A stretch of DNA of 64,000 nucleotides from Streptomyces sp. DG1A-41 (GTDB taxonomy: Bacteria > Actinomycetota > Actinomycetes > Streptomycetales > Streptomycetaceae): NCBI RefSeq assembly GCF_037055355.1, contig NZ_CP146350.1, positions 1,511,001 through 1,575,000 on the forward strand, written 5' to 3'. The notes under the pieces were generated by a model that worked only from the letters and a program-made list of their open reading frames with translations, did no database searches and was not told the origin of the DNA. Below are positions 25,659 to 32,868 of this stretch, piece after piece (position 1 is the first letter of the stretch; every line of letters starts with the position of its first letter). A program made the translations under genes and the position numbers.

Positions 25659-26697
25659 GTCAGCTCCGCTCCACTCACCTCATGCACGTCCGACGCTATC
25701 GCGAGCAGCCGGGCCGCCTTCAGCTCGGTCTCCCGCCACTCCCCCTCGGGATCCGAGCCCCAGGTGATGCCGGCGCCGGTGCCGAAGCGCAGCACGCCGT
25801 CGGCCCGGTCGATCCAGAAGGTACGGATGCCGACGGCCAGCTCACCGGCCTGCCGGTCGGCGTCGACCCAACCGATCCCTCCGCAGTACGGCCCTCTGGG
25901 CGCCGTCTCCAGCGCGTCGATGATCCGCAGGGCGCTCGACTTGGGCGCGCCGGTGACGGAGCCGGGCGGGAAGGCGGCCGTGAGCAGCTCGGCCCAGCCG
26001 GCCCCGTCCCGCAGCTCACCACGGACCGTCGACACGAGATGGACCAGCCCCGGATGCTTCTCGACGGCACACAGGTCGGGCACTGCCACACTGCCGGTGG
26101 CGCAGACCCGACCGATGTCGTTGCGGACCAGGTCCACGATCATCACGTTCTCGGCGTAGTCCTTCTCCAGCAGGTCCGCCTCGGTGCGGCCGGTGCCCTT
26201 GATCGGCCCCGACTCGACGACTCGTCCGGCGCGCCGCAGGAACAGCTCGGGGGACGCGGTGGCTATCTCCACGCCGTGACCGGGCAGGCGGATCGTTCCT
26301 GCGTACGGTGCCGGGTTGCCGCGGGCCAGCAGCGCGGTGAGGGCGTCCACGTCGGCGCCGGGCGCGACGGGCGCCGAGAGCACCCGGCACAGGTTCGCCT
26401 GGTAGACCTCGCCGGCCGCGATGTACTCGCGGATCCGTCGTACCCCCGCCGTGTACGCGGCGCGGTCGAGGGACGACGTCCAGTCACCAGTTGCCGGGCC
26501 CCGCCACGCGCCGGGCGGGGGGCGGGCACGGCCGTCTTCCGCACGTCCCGGAAGCGTGCGCAGGTCAGACGGCCCTCGAAGTCGGCGCAGACCGCCCAGA
26601 AGCCGCTGGACTCCAGGGCTTCGGGGTCGTCGGTGACGTCGAGGAGCCCGGTGGCGACACGGTCGCCGAAGCGGGCGAGGGGAGGGAGGTCGAGCAC
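25655..26697 (-). pseudogene. pabB: Aminodeoxychorismate synthase component I-like gene, frameshifted
   Basis: Two adjacent frames make one chorismate-binding protein. The N-terminal part (GTG at 26697, LDLPPLARFGDRVATGLL to RDVRKTAVPAP) is in one frame. The rest, from WRGPATGDWTSSLDRAAYTAGVRR through GPIKGTGR, IVDLVRNDIG and PGSVTGAPK to VHEVSGAELT, is in another. They join if one G is added to the run of six at 26517-26522 (plus strand). Catalytic motifs are intact, so a sequencing or assembly slip in the homopolymer is as likely as a real mutation. If intact, it would convert chorismate to aminodeoxychorismate with an amidotransferase partner. Confidence 0.8.
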
Positions 26698-26806
26698 GCA
26701 GTCGAGTCTATGGCGGGTGTCCCGCGGGTGACCGGGGGATGTCCCTTCGTGAGGCCCTGCGACCGCCCTGAGCAGCGTAGGCGCAGCACGCTGCACAAAC
26801 GCGTTT

Positions 26807-26834
26807 TTGTGCTGGCCCCGGAATCCGCTAGAGT
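26807..26834 (+). promoter_or_regulatory. Promoter of the tRNA Gly-Cys-Val cluster
   Basis: TTGTGC (26807-26812) and TAGAGT (26829-26834) are 16 bases apart and end 41 bases before the first tRNA. The AT-rich lead-in just upstream of the -35 region (GCGTTTTTGTGC) stands out from the GC-rich surroundings. Confidence 0.6.
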
Positions 26835-26875
26835 TCAACTCGTCGCCGGGCCGCGAGAGCGGACCGAAACGACAA

Positions 26876-26948
26876 GCGGACGTAGCTCAGTTGGTAGAGC
26901 GCAACCTTGCCAAGGTTGAGGTCGCGAGTTCGAGCCTCGTCGTCCGCT
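26876..26948 (+). tRNA. tRNA-Gly (anticodon GCC)
   Basis: The 73-base cloverleaf has acceptor stem GCGGACG pairing with CGTCCGC, anticodon stem CAACC/GGTTG around loop TTGCCAA (anticodon GCC, reading GGC), and T-arm GCGAGTTCGAGCCTCGT. Discriminator is T. It is the first of five tandem tRNA genes. Confidence 0.97.
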
Positions 26949-26984
26949 CGAAGGAACAGGGGGCTCCCGGCCCCCTACACTCCT

Positions 26985-27055
26985 GGTGGAGTGGCCGAGA
27001 GGCGAGGCAACGGCCTGCAAAGCCGTCTACACGGGTTCAAATCCCGTCTCCACCT
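26985..27055 (+). tRNA. tRNA-Cys (anticodon GCA)
   Basis: The 71-base gene has acceptor stem GGTGGAG pairing with CTCCACC, anticodon loop CTGCAAA (GCA, reading TGC) and T-arm ACGGGTTCAAATCCCGT. The discriminator T at 27055 is followed by an encoded CCA (27056-27058), unlike the Val tRNAs in this window. Confidence 0.97.
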
Positions 27056-27059
27056 CCAA

Positions 27060-27131
27060 GGACGATTAGCTCAGCGGGAGAGCGCTTCCCTGACACGGAA
27101 GAGGTCACTGGTTCAATCCCAGTATCGTCCA
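27060..27131 (+). tRNA. tRNA-Val (anticodon GAC), copy 1
   Basis: The 72-base gene has acceptor stem GGACGAT pairing with ATCGTCC, anticodon loop CTGACAC (GAC, reading GTC) and discriminator A. It starts one base after the encoded CCA and AA of tRNA-Cys, so the cluster is surely one transcript. Confidence 0.97.
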
Positions 27132-27157
27132 CTGGATCTGCTCGAAGATCCGAACCC

Positions 27158-27229
27158 GCGCGATTAGCTCAGCGGGAGAGCGCTTCCCTGACACGGAAGA
27201 GGTCACTGGTTCAATCCCAGTATCGCGCA
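27158..27229 (+). tRNA. tRNA-Val (anticodon GAC), copy 2, variant acceptor stem
   Basis: The body is identical to copies 1 and 3, but the acceptor stem is GCGCGAT/ATCGCGC. Positions 2 and 3 differ from the other copies, and positions 70 and 71 differ in the compensating way, so pairing is kept. Discriminator is A and CCA is not encoded. Confidence 0.96.
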
Positions 27230-27272
27230 CGCAGTGCCCATGATCCGCTGCACCGAGTGGTCATGGTCCCGA

Positions 27273-27344
27273 GGACGATTAGCTCAGCGGGAGAGCGCTT
27301 CCCTGACACGGAAGAGGTCACTGGTTCAATCCCAGTATCGTCCA
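27273..27344 (+). tRNA. tRNA-Val (anticodon GAC), copy 3
   Basis: This gene is identical to copy 1, with acceptor stem GGACGAT/ATCGTCC and anticodon GAC. It ends the five-gene cluster and is followed by a hairpin terminator. Confidence 0.97.
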
Positions 27345-27355
27345 CATCACACCGG

Positions 27356-27386
27356 AGCCCCCAACCGTACGAATCGGCCGGGGGCT
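27356..27386 (+). terminator. Terminator of the tRNA cluster
   Basis: AGCCCCC and GGGGGCT form a 7-bp stem around a 17-base loop, 11 bases after the last tRNA, followed by TCGTCGTG. There is no T-tract, but position and stem strength fit. Confidence 0.65.
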
Positions 27387-27435
27387 TCGTCGTGTCGCGA
27401 TCACCGTCTCGCAATCACCGTCGCGAGCCTCGTCG

Positions 27436-27726
27436 TCAGGACGAGAACAGCATGCGCCCGAAGCTCTTCTGCCGGTGGTGACCGTGGTGGCCATGGTGTC
27501 CGTGACCACCGTGCGGGGCGCCCCAGGCCGGGGCCGGAGGGGCGGGGTAGGCCTGCGGGGCCGACGGAGGCGGCGGGGCCGACTGGGACCACTGGGCCTC
27601 CAGGCGGGTCAGAGACTCCAGCTCGCCGTAGTCGAGAAAGATCCCGCGGCAGCCGCTGCACTGCTCGATCTGGACACCGTTGCGGTTGTACGTGTGCATC
27701 GGCGCACGGCACTTCGGACACTGCAT
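27436..27726 (-). CDS. TFIIB-type zinc-ribbon protein with His-rich tail
   Basis: The 96-residue protein begins MQCPKCRAPM and continues IEQCSGCRGIFLDYGELE, giving the paired CxxC knuckles of the zf-TFIIB zinc ribbon within the first 45 residues. A Pro/Ala linker follows, then GGHGHHGHHGHH (which could bind metal) and a basic end. The ATG at 27726 has AGGAG about ten bases upstream. Bacterial zf-TFIIB proteins are of unknown role. Confidence 0.9.
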   Translation of the reverse strand: MQCPKCRAPMHTYNRNGVQIEQCSGCRGIFLDYGELESLTRLEAQWSQSAPPPPSAPQAYPAPPAPAWGAPHGGHGHHGHHGHHRQKSFGRMLFSS

Positions 27727-27805
27727 GGTGGTTCAACTCCTCGCCGGTCGGTCCTGCTTCGTGTGTCGCCAGGACAGACTCTGTCCGGCTGCGGTCGGTT
27801 GCACC

Positions 27806-28747
27806 CTACTTCGCGTGCTCCTGCGTCAACTGCGACGGGATGGCAGCCATTCGGTCACAGGCGTCCACGACCGACTGCTCCACCTCGTCCAGGGGGCGAC
27901 CGGCGGCGGCCGCCTTGGCGACGGCCCGGGCCGCGGTCTGCACGGTGAGGGCGCGGGCGGGGACGTCCAGGGCGGGCCAGGGATCGCCGTCGACCGGGAC
28001 GGCCGGGCCGCCTTCGGCGCGGTAGGCGGCGAGGAACCGGGCCCATTCGCCGGGTGGGAGCAATCCGCAGGCGTACCAGGCGGCGGGGCGGGCGAGGTCC
28101 CAGGCCGGGACGCCGACGCCGAGGTCGTCCACGTCGATCAGCAGCCAGGGACCTTCGGGGGCGGGGTGGCGTAGGAGCTGGCCGAGGTGGAAGTCGCCGT
28201 GGCACAAGGTGCCGGTGTGCGGCATCGGGGCCTCGGCCCGGGCCCAGGCGGGGAGGGTGTCCCAGGCGCGCAGGACGGGGGCGGCGTCGGGGTGCGGGCC
28301 GGCGTGCTGGAGCCGGGCGATGGCGCGGGCCGCCTTGGCGGGGCCTCGCATGTTGGGCACGCTCGGCGGGGCCGGGGTGCGGTGCAGTCGGGCGAGGAGG
28401 GTGGCGGCGGCTTCCCAGGGGGCGGCGTCGGGGGTGTCCGCGTCTACGGGGGTGCCGTACGGCCAGAACGTCACGAGGCGGCCGTGCAGGTCGGCGGCGG
28501 TCGGGGCGAGTGGGGGCAGGAGGATGCCGGGGTGGTGGGTGGCGAGGGTGAGTCGGGTGGCCAGTTCCGTTGGGTCGGTGTCTTCGGGATGGGCCTTCGC
28601 GACGGTGTCCGCGTGTCGCACGACGATGCCGTCGGGGTGGTCCGCGAGGGTGGCTGCGCCGCAGGGGCAAGCCGAGGAGCGCGCGTGGGCGGTGGCTCGG
28701 GCCTTGGCGGTGAGCTGCTGTATGAGCAGGGCGGGGGCGGGCTTCAC
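27806..28747 (-). CDS. Aminoglycoside phosphotransferase-family kinase
   Basis: The 313-residue protein shows the APH-type catalytic loop HGDFHLGQLL, where the usual Asn is replaced by Gln, and the metal-binding IDVDDLGVG followed by PAWDLARPAAWY. The N-lobe is short. Antibiotic resistance should not be assumed; the family includes choline, homoserine and fructosamine kinases. The GTG at 28747 has GGGAG upstream at good spacing, whereas longer frames run into intergenic repeat. The Asn-to-Gln change at the Mg-binding position is unusual. Confidence 0.83.
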   Translation of the reverse strand: MKPAPALLIQQLTAKARATAHARSSACPCGAATLADHPDGIVVRHADTVAKAHPEDTDPTELATRLTLATHHPGILLPPLAPTAADLHGRLVTFWPYGTPVDADTPDAAPWEAAATLLARLHRTPAPPSVPNMRGPAKAARAIARLQHAGPHPDAAPVLRAWDTLPAWARAEAPMPHTGTLCHGDFHLGQLLRHPAPEGPWLLIDVDDLGVGVPAWDLARPAAWYACGLLPPGEWARFLAAYRAEGGPAVPVDGDPWPALDVPARALTVQTAARAVAKAAAAGRPLDEVEQSVVDACDRMAAIPSQLTQEHAK

Positions 28748-28878
28748 TGGGCTCCCGGGGTGAGGGTGTCCCGGCGAGGGTACGCACAGTTGAGGCCGGG
28801 CTGTGAGGCACGGCTGGTTGAAGGTGCTCGGCGTTGATGCCGGTGCCGGGTGGGTCCGCAGCCCGGCGGTGCGGGGTG

Positions 28879-28960
28879 CCGCTGCGCCCACCCTCCTCCA
28901 AGCTCTCGGCTTCGCTCGAGCAGGGGCCCCCATCGCCCCAAGCGGCACGACTGCCCGCAG
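28879..28960. repeat. Dispersed intergenic repeat, family B copy 2 with insertion
   Basis: The two ends match family B (GCTGCGCCCACCC and AGCGGCACGACTGCCCGCAG), but about 40 bases lie between them, including the self-complementary CTCGGCTTCGCTCGAG. It sits in the 464-base gap 28748-29211, whose remainder holds an AT-richer patch near 29005-29030 and a strong terminator. Confidence 0.5.
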
Positions 28961-29089
28961 CTAGGTGGCCCGCAGGTGGACGCCAACGCCGGCCCCCCGA
29001 ACCCGCGAATTGCGACCAATAATGGAGGAGCCCTCACAGACAGCAACCACATCCGCGAGGGCGGCGCCGGTTCAGGCGCAAAAAGGTGT

Positions 29090-29124
29090 AATGCCGGCGC
29101 AGCTCCCCAGCTGCGCCGGCATTT
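29090..29124 (-). terminator. Strong hairpin terminator
   Basis: A perfect 15-bp stem (AATGCCGGCGCAGCT with its complement) closes a 4-base loop. On the minus strand it is followed after six bases by TTTTT, so it should end transcription from the small membrane protein gene at 29212-29418; on the plus strand ATTTG follows, so it may act in both directions. Confidence 0.75.
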
Positions 29125-29211
29125 GTGCCGTCCGCCGCACCCCCGTCCCCACGGGGTTTCATGGGTGGGATGTCCCCGCCCGGACCGCTCTTCCGGGCCT
29201 GGGGTCGCCGC

Positions 29212-29418
29212 TCAGCGCCCCAGCATCTCTCCCACGGACGACGCCTGTGTGGCCACTGTCTCCCACCCGTCGAAGACGAGGAGGAGCAGGACCGCCAGGG
29301 GAAGGGCCATCAGCGTCGCCACCGCGGGGTGGCGACGGCCCTTCCGGCGGCGGAACGCTGCGGCGTACACCTTGCGTCCCTCCTCGCGGATCAGCGTCCG
29401 CGGTGCCGTGTGGGCCAT
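29212..29418 (-). CDS. Small single-span membrane protein, 68 aa
   Basis: The protein has a basic N-terminal half (REEGRKVYAAAFRRRKGRRHP), one hydrophobic span (AVATLMALPLAVLLLLVFDGW) and a short polar tail. AGGAGAGGGACC directly precedes the ATG at 29418, a strong ribosome site. By charge the N-terminus should face the cytoplasm. Function is unknown. Confidence 0.75.
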   Translation of the reverse strand: MAHTAPRTLIREEGRKVYAAAFRRRKGRRHPAVATLMALPLAVLLLLVFDGWETVATQASSVGEMLGR

Positions 29419-29652
29419 GGTCCCTCTCCTGACCGTTCTCAGTTGTCGTTGGCAGCGGCGGGTGTCTGACCTCGGGGGACGAGTGCTGCACCCGCCGCTT
29501 GACCTCAAATCTAGGCGGCCGGCCCTCTCCGGGCGTCATGCCCTCGTACCGATTGCCGGGCCTCCCCGAGGATGAGCTGTCACCTGCGATGTACTCCCCT
29601 GGGTGGAGACGAGGCCCCAGGTCTCAGGGTCTTCCCCGAAGGGACGCCCGGT

Positions 29653-29988
29653 TCAACCCGCCTTGTCCGGGCTTTCCTCTCGCGGAACCGGCTGTTCCAC
29701 CAGGGCCAGCACCCGGTTCGCCATGAAGCGGGCCGTACGCACGACTGTCCCACTCCGGGTGACTTCGCTCACTTCCACGACACCTCGACGTACCGCCGTC
29801 TCCACCCTGCGGCCCGCCCTGCTCGCCACCACCTCATACGTGCGCGTCGTGTCACCGGCGTCCACGACTATCTCCACACGGTCACCCTTCACGGGCCCAA
29901 TCCCCCTTCCGTGGCGAGCGGTTGGGTTCATCCCCCACGTGAACACGGCCTGTCCGCGCACCCCCTGACCACTCTTCAAGTCTCCCAC
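29653..29988 (-). CDS. Conserved hypothetical beta-rich protein
   Basis: The protein of up to 111 residues has the pattern of a small beta-barrel: KGDRVEIVVDAGDTTRTYEVVASRAGRRVETAVRRGVVEVSEVTRSG. No signal peptide or membrane span is seen. The GTG at 29988 is used here, but an ATG 19 codons later (MNPTARHGRG) is possible; neither has a clear ribosome site. It is divergent from the Ser/Thr kinase gene with about 100 bases between starts, so the two may be co-regulated. Function is unknown. Confidence 0.68.
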   Translation of the reverse strand: MGDLKSGQGVRGQAVFTWGMNPTARHGRGIGPVKGDRVEIVVDAGDTTRTYEVVASRAGRRVETAVRRGVVEVSEVTRSGTVVRTARFMANRVLALVEQPVPREESPDKAG

Positions 29989-30087
29989 CCACCACTGACA
30001 ATCCGTCGCCCCGAGAGGGCGCGGCCTCTGCGCGCGGGCGGCTGTGGAAACGTAAGCTGTGGCTCGTCACAGGACCGGGCAGCGGGG

Positions 30088-31515
30088 ATGAACATGGCGA
30101 TGATGCGCCTGAGGCGCGAGGACCCGCGCGTCGTCGGCTCGTTCAGGCTTCACAGACGGCTCGGCGCGGGCGGGATGGGCGTGGTCTACCTGGGCTCCGA
30201 CAAGAAGGGGCAGCGGGTCGCGCTCAAGGTCATCCGGCCTGACCTGGCGGAGGATCAGGAGTTCCGCTCGCGGTTCGCCCGTGAGGTCTCGGCGGCCAGA
30301 CGGATTCGCGGCGGGTGCACGGCACGGCTCGTGGCCGCCGACCTCGACGCGGACCGGCCCTGGTTCGCCACACAGTACGTACCCGGCCCCTCCCTGCACG
30401 ACAAGGTCGCCGCCGAGGGGCCGCTCGGCGCGGCCGATGTGGCGGCCATCGGCGCCGCCCTGTCGGAGGGCCTGGTCGCCGTGCACGAGGCCGGGGTCGT
30501 GCACCGGGACCTGAAGCCGTCCAACATCCTGCTGTCCCCGAAGGGGCCGCGGATCATCGACTTCGGCATCGCCTGGGCCACCGGCGCCTCGACGCTCACC
30601 CACGTCGGTACGGCGGTCGGCTCGCCGGGCTTCCTCGCACCCGAGCAGGTGCGCGGGGCCGCCGTCACGCCGGCCACGGACGTCTTCTCGCTCGGTGCCA
30701 CGCTCGCGTACGCCTCGATGGGCGACTCGCCCTTCGGGCACGGCAGTTCCGAGGTGATGCTGTACCGCGTCGTGCACGAGGAACCGCAGCTGCACGGCGT
30801 ACCCGACGCCTTGGCTCCGCTCGTCCGGGCGTGCTTGGCGAAGGACCCCGAGGAGCGGCCCAGCACGCTCCAACTGTCCATGCGGCTCAAGGAGATCGCG
30901 GCCCGGGAGGCGCAGGACCTCGCAGGCGTACGGCCGCCCGCGCCGCGCGGCGCCGAGACGGACCGGCCCACCGACACCTACCCCGAGCGCGGCCGGCGTC
31001 CGCAGGGACAGCAGGGTACGGGGGCCTCCGGGGCGCAGCGGGGCCGGGGGACTCCCCCGCCGCGGCGCTCCTCGGGGCTCGGGGACGGCGTTCCGTCGCC
31101 GGACGGTCCGGCCTCCCAGGGCGGAGGCGGCGCGCGGAGCGGAGCCCGGGCGACGGGCGGCGGGTACCGCGGCAGGACTCCGGTGCGCGGCCCCGGCGCC
31201 TCGCGCGGCGGCACCCCGTCGCGGTCCGGCTCACGGCCGACGCCCACCGGACGCAACGGGCCCCGGTCGGGCAGCGGCAGCCGCCCGGCCCCCCACAGCG
31301 GTACCGGGCGGCCGGCGTCCAGGAACACGGGGACCGGGCTGCGCCCCGCCAATCCCCGGCTGCTGCGGCAGCGGCTGTTCGTGTTCGTCGTGGTCACGCT
31401 GCTGGTGGCGGTCGGCATCGCCCTGGTGCAGGGCTGTCAGGGCTCGGCGCGGGGACTCGGCGGCGACGGAGACGGCGTTCGGCAGCAGCAGGTGCAGCGG
31501 GGCTACGAACCGTAG
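30088..31515 (+). CDS. Membrane-anchored Hanks-type Ser/Thr protein kinase
   Basis: The 475-residue kinase has the glycine loop GAGGMG at 26-31, the ATP lysine K47, catalytic HRDLKPSN at 139-146, DFG at 158-160 and APE at 184-186, so all key residues are present. A region rich in Arg, Gly, Pro and Ser (about 290-428) follows and is probably disordered, then one membrane span (FVFVVVTLLVAVGIALVQG) and a tail of about 25 residues outside. No PASTA or other sensor domain is present. Three further in-frame ATGs occur within 15 bases of 30088, so the exact start is uncertain. A 15-base repeat overlaps the stop. Confidence 0.94.
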   Translation: MNMAMMRLRREDPRVVGSFRLHRRLGAGGMGVVYLGSDKKGQRVALKVIRPDLAEDQEFRSRFAREVSAARRIRGGCTARLVAADLDADRPWFATQYVPGPSLHDKVAAEGPLGAADVAAIGAALSEGLVAVHEAGVVHRDLKPSNILLSPKGPRIIDFGIAWATGASTLTHVGTAVGSPGFLAPEQVRGAAVTPATDVFSLGATLAYASMGDSPFGHGSSEVMLYRVVHEEPQLHGVPDALAPLVRACLAKDPEERPSTLQLSMRLKEIAAREAQDLAGVRPPAPRGAETDRPTDTYPERGRRPQGQQGTGASGAQRGRGTPPPRRSSGLGDGVPSPDGPASQGGGGARSGARATGGGYRGRTPVRGPGASRGGTPSRSGSRPTPTGRNGPRSGSGSRPAPHSGTGRPASRNTGTGLRPANPRLLRQRLFVFVVVTLLVAVGIALVQGCQGSARGLGGDGDGVRQQQVQRGYEP

Positions 31516-31565
31516 GGCTGCGAGCCGTAGGACTTCGAACCGTAGGACTTCGAACCAAGGGCTTC
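31506..31565. repeat. 15-base tandem repeat, 4 units, across the kinase stop codon
   Basis: Units start at 31506, 31521, 31536 and 31551, with consensus CGAACCGTAGGACTT; the fourth is diverged. The TAG stop of the kinase (31513-31515) lies in unit 1, and units 2 and 3 carry TAG in the same frame, so the duplications extended the 3' end without altering the protein. Confidence 0.85.
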
Positions 31566-31583
31566 GCCGCCTTTGGTCCGCCG

Positions 31584-31976
31584 TCACAGCCCCGGCAGGA
31601 TCCGCTCGAAGAACTCGCGGTCGCCGTCGAAGACCGGGTCCAGGGTCAGGAACTCCTCCGGTGTGACCCAGCGGGTCTCGGCGACCTCGTCCGGGTCGGG
31701 GACGACCTCACCCGTGTCCGCTCGGGCGGTCCACCAGTGGAGGCGGAAGCGGCGGTCGTCGGTCTCCGACTCCCACACCCTCGCCAGCGGCACGACGGTG
31801 AGGCCGACCTCCTCGCGGACCTCCCGGACGACCGCCTGCTCCTGGGTCTCGCCGGGCTCGACCTTGCCGCTGAGCGGCTGCCAGTAACCGGGGCGGGCCA
31901 CGGCCGGACCACGCCGGATCGCGAGCAGTCGCTCACCCCGCAGGAGTACGGCGACAACGGCCTCGCGCTGTTCCAC
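31584..31976 (-). CDS. NUDIX hydrolase
   Basis: The 130-residue protein carries a full Nudix box at residues 37-59 (GKVEPGETQEQAVVREVREE followed by VGL), with the REVREE glutamates that bind Mg. The family cleaves nucleoside diphosphates linked to other groups; the substrate here is not evident. It lies 9 bases downstream of the TrmH gene stop on the same strand and is probably co-transcribed. Confidence 0.93.
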   Translation of the reverse strand: MEQREAVVAVLLRGERLLAIRRGPAVARPGYWQPLSGKVEPGETQEQAVVREVREEVGLTVVPLARVWESETDDRRFRLHWWTARADTGEVVPDPDEVAETRWVTPEEFLTLDPVFDGDREFFERILPGL

Positions 31977-31985
31977 GTACGACCC

Positions 31986-32804
31986 CTAGGCCTGAGGGCG
32001 GCCGGTGGCCACGGCGTAGAAGGCCACGGCCGCCGCCGCGCCCACGTTGAGGGAGTCGACGCCGTGGGACATGGGGATGCGCACCCACTCGTCGGCGGCG
32101 ACCAGGGCCTGGGTGGACAGGCCGTCGCCCTCGGCGCCGAGCATGAGGGCCACGCGGTCCATGGTGTGCGGGGCGGCCTCGTCGAGGGGCCGGGCCTTCT
32201 CGTCGGGGGTGAGGGCGAGCAGCGTGAAGCCGGCCTCGCGGACCGACTCCAGGCCCTTGGGCCAGGTGTCCAGACGGGCGTACGGCACGGAGAAGACCGC
32301 ACCCATGGAGACCTTCACGCTGCGGCGGTAGAGGGGGTCCGCGCAGTCCGGGGAGAGCAGGACCGCGTCCATGCCGAGGGCGGCGGCGGAGCGGAAGATC
32401 GCGCCGATGTTGGTGTGGTCGTTGACCGACTCCAAGATCACGACGCGGCGGGCGGTCCGGAGCAGGTCGGCCGCCGTGGGCAGGGGCTTGCGCTGCATGG
32501 AGGCGAGCGCGCCGCGGTGCACGTGGTAGCCGGTGACCTGCTCGGCGAGCTCCGGGCTGACGGCGTAGACCGGGGCGGGGAGTTCGTCGATGACGTCGCG
32601 CATGACGTCGACCCACTTGGCCGAGAGCAGCATGGACCGCATCTCGTAGCCCGCTTCCTTGGCCCTTCGGATGACCTTCTCGCCCTCGGCGATGAAGAGG
32701 CCCTCGGCGGGTTCGCGCTTGCGGCGCAGTTCCACGTCGGTCAGGCCGGTGTAGTCGTGCAGGCGCGGGTCGTCGGGATCCTCGACGGTGATGAGATCGG
32801 CCAC
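31986..32804 (-). CDS. TrmH/SpoU-family RNA 2'-O-methyltransferase
   Basis: The 272-residue protein has an N-terminal substrate-binding segment (LRRKREPAEGLFIAEGEKVIRRA) and a SPOUT catalytic domain with the family motifs ILESVNDHTNIGAIFRSAAA, LMLGAEGDGLS and IPMSHGVDSLNVGAAAAV, which form the trefoil knot that binds S-adenosylmethionine. It should methylate a ribose in rRNA or tRNA; which one is not clear. The start is ATG at 32804. Confidence 0.94.
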   Translation of the reverse strand: MADLITVEDPDDPRLHDYTGLTDVELRRKREPAEGLFIAEGEKVIRRAKEAGYEMRSMLLSAKWVDVMRDVIDELPAPVYAVSPELAEQVTGYHVHRGALASMQRKPLPTAADLLRTARRVVILESVNDHTNIGAIFRSAAALGMDAVLLSPDCADPLYRRSVKVSMGAVFSVPYARLDTWPKGLESVREAGFTLLALTPDEKARPLDEAAPHTMDRVALMLGAEGDGLSTQALVAADEWVRIPMSHGVDSLNVGAAAAVAFYAVATGRPQA

Positions 32805-32868
32805 AGGGTGATACTGCCTTGTCCTGGGTGCGGTGCCAACGGCTCGGTACGGGTTCTGTTACCCGGGG

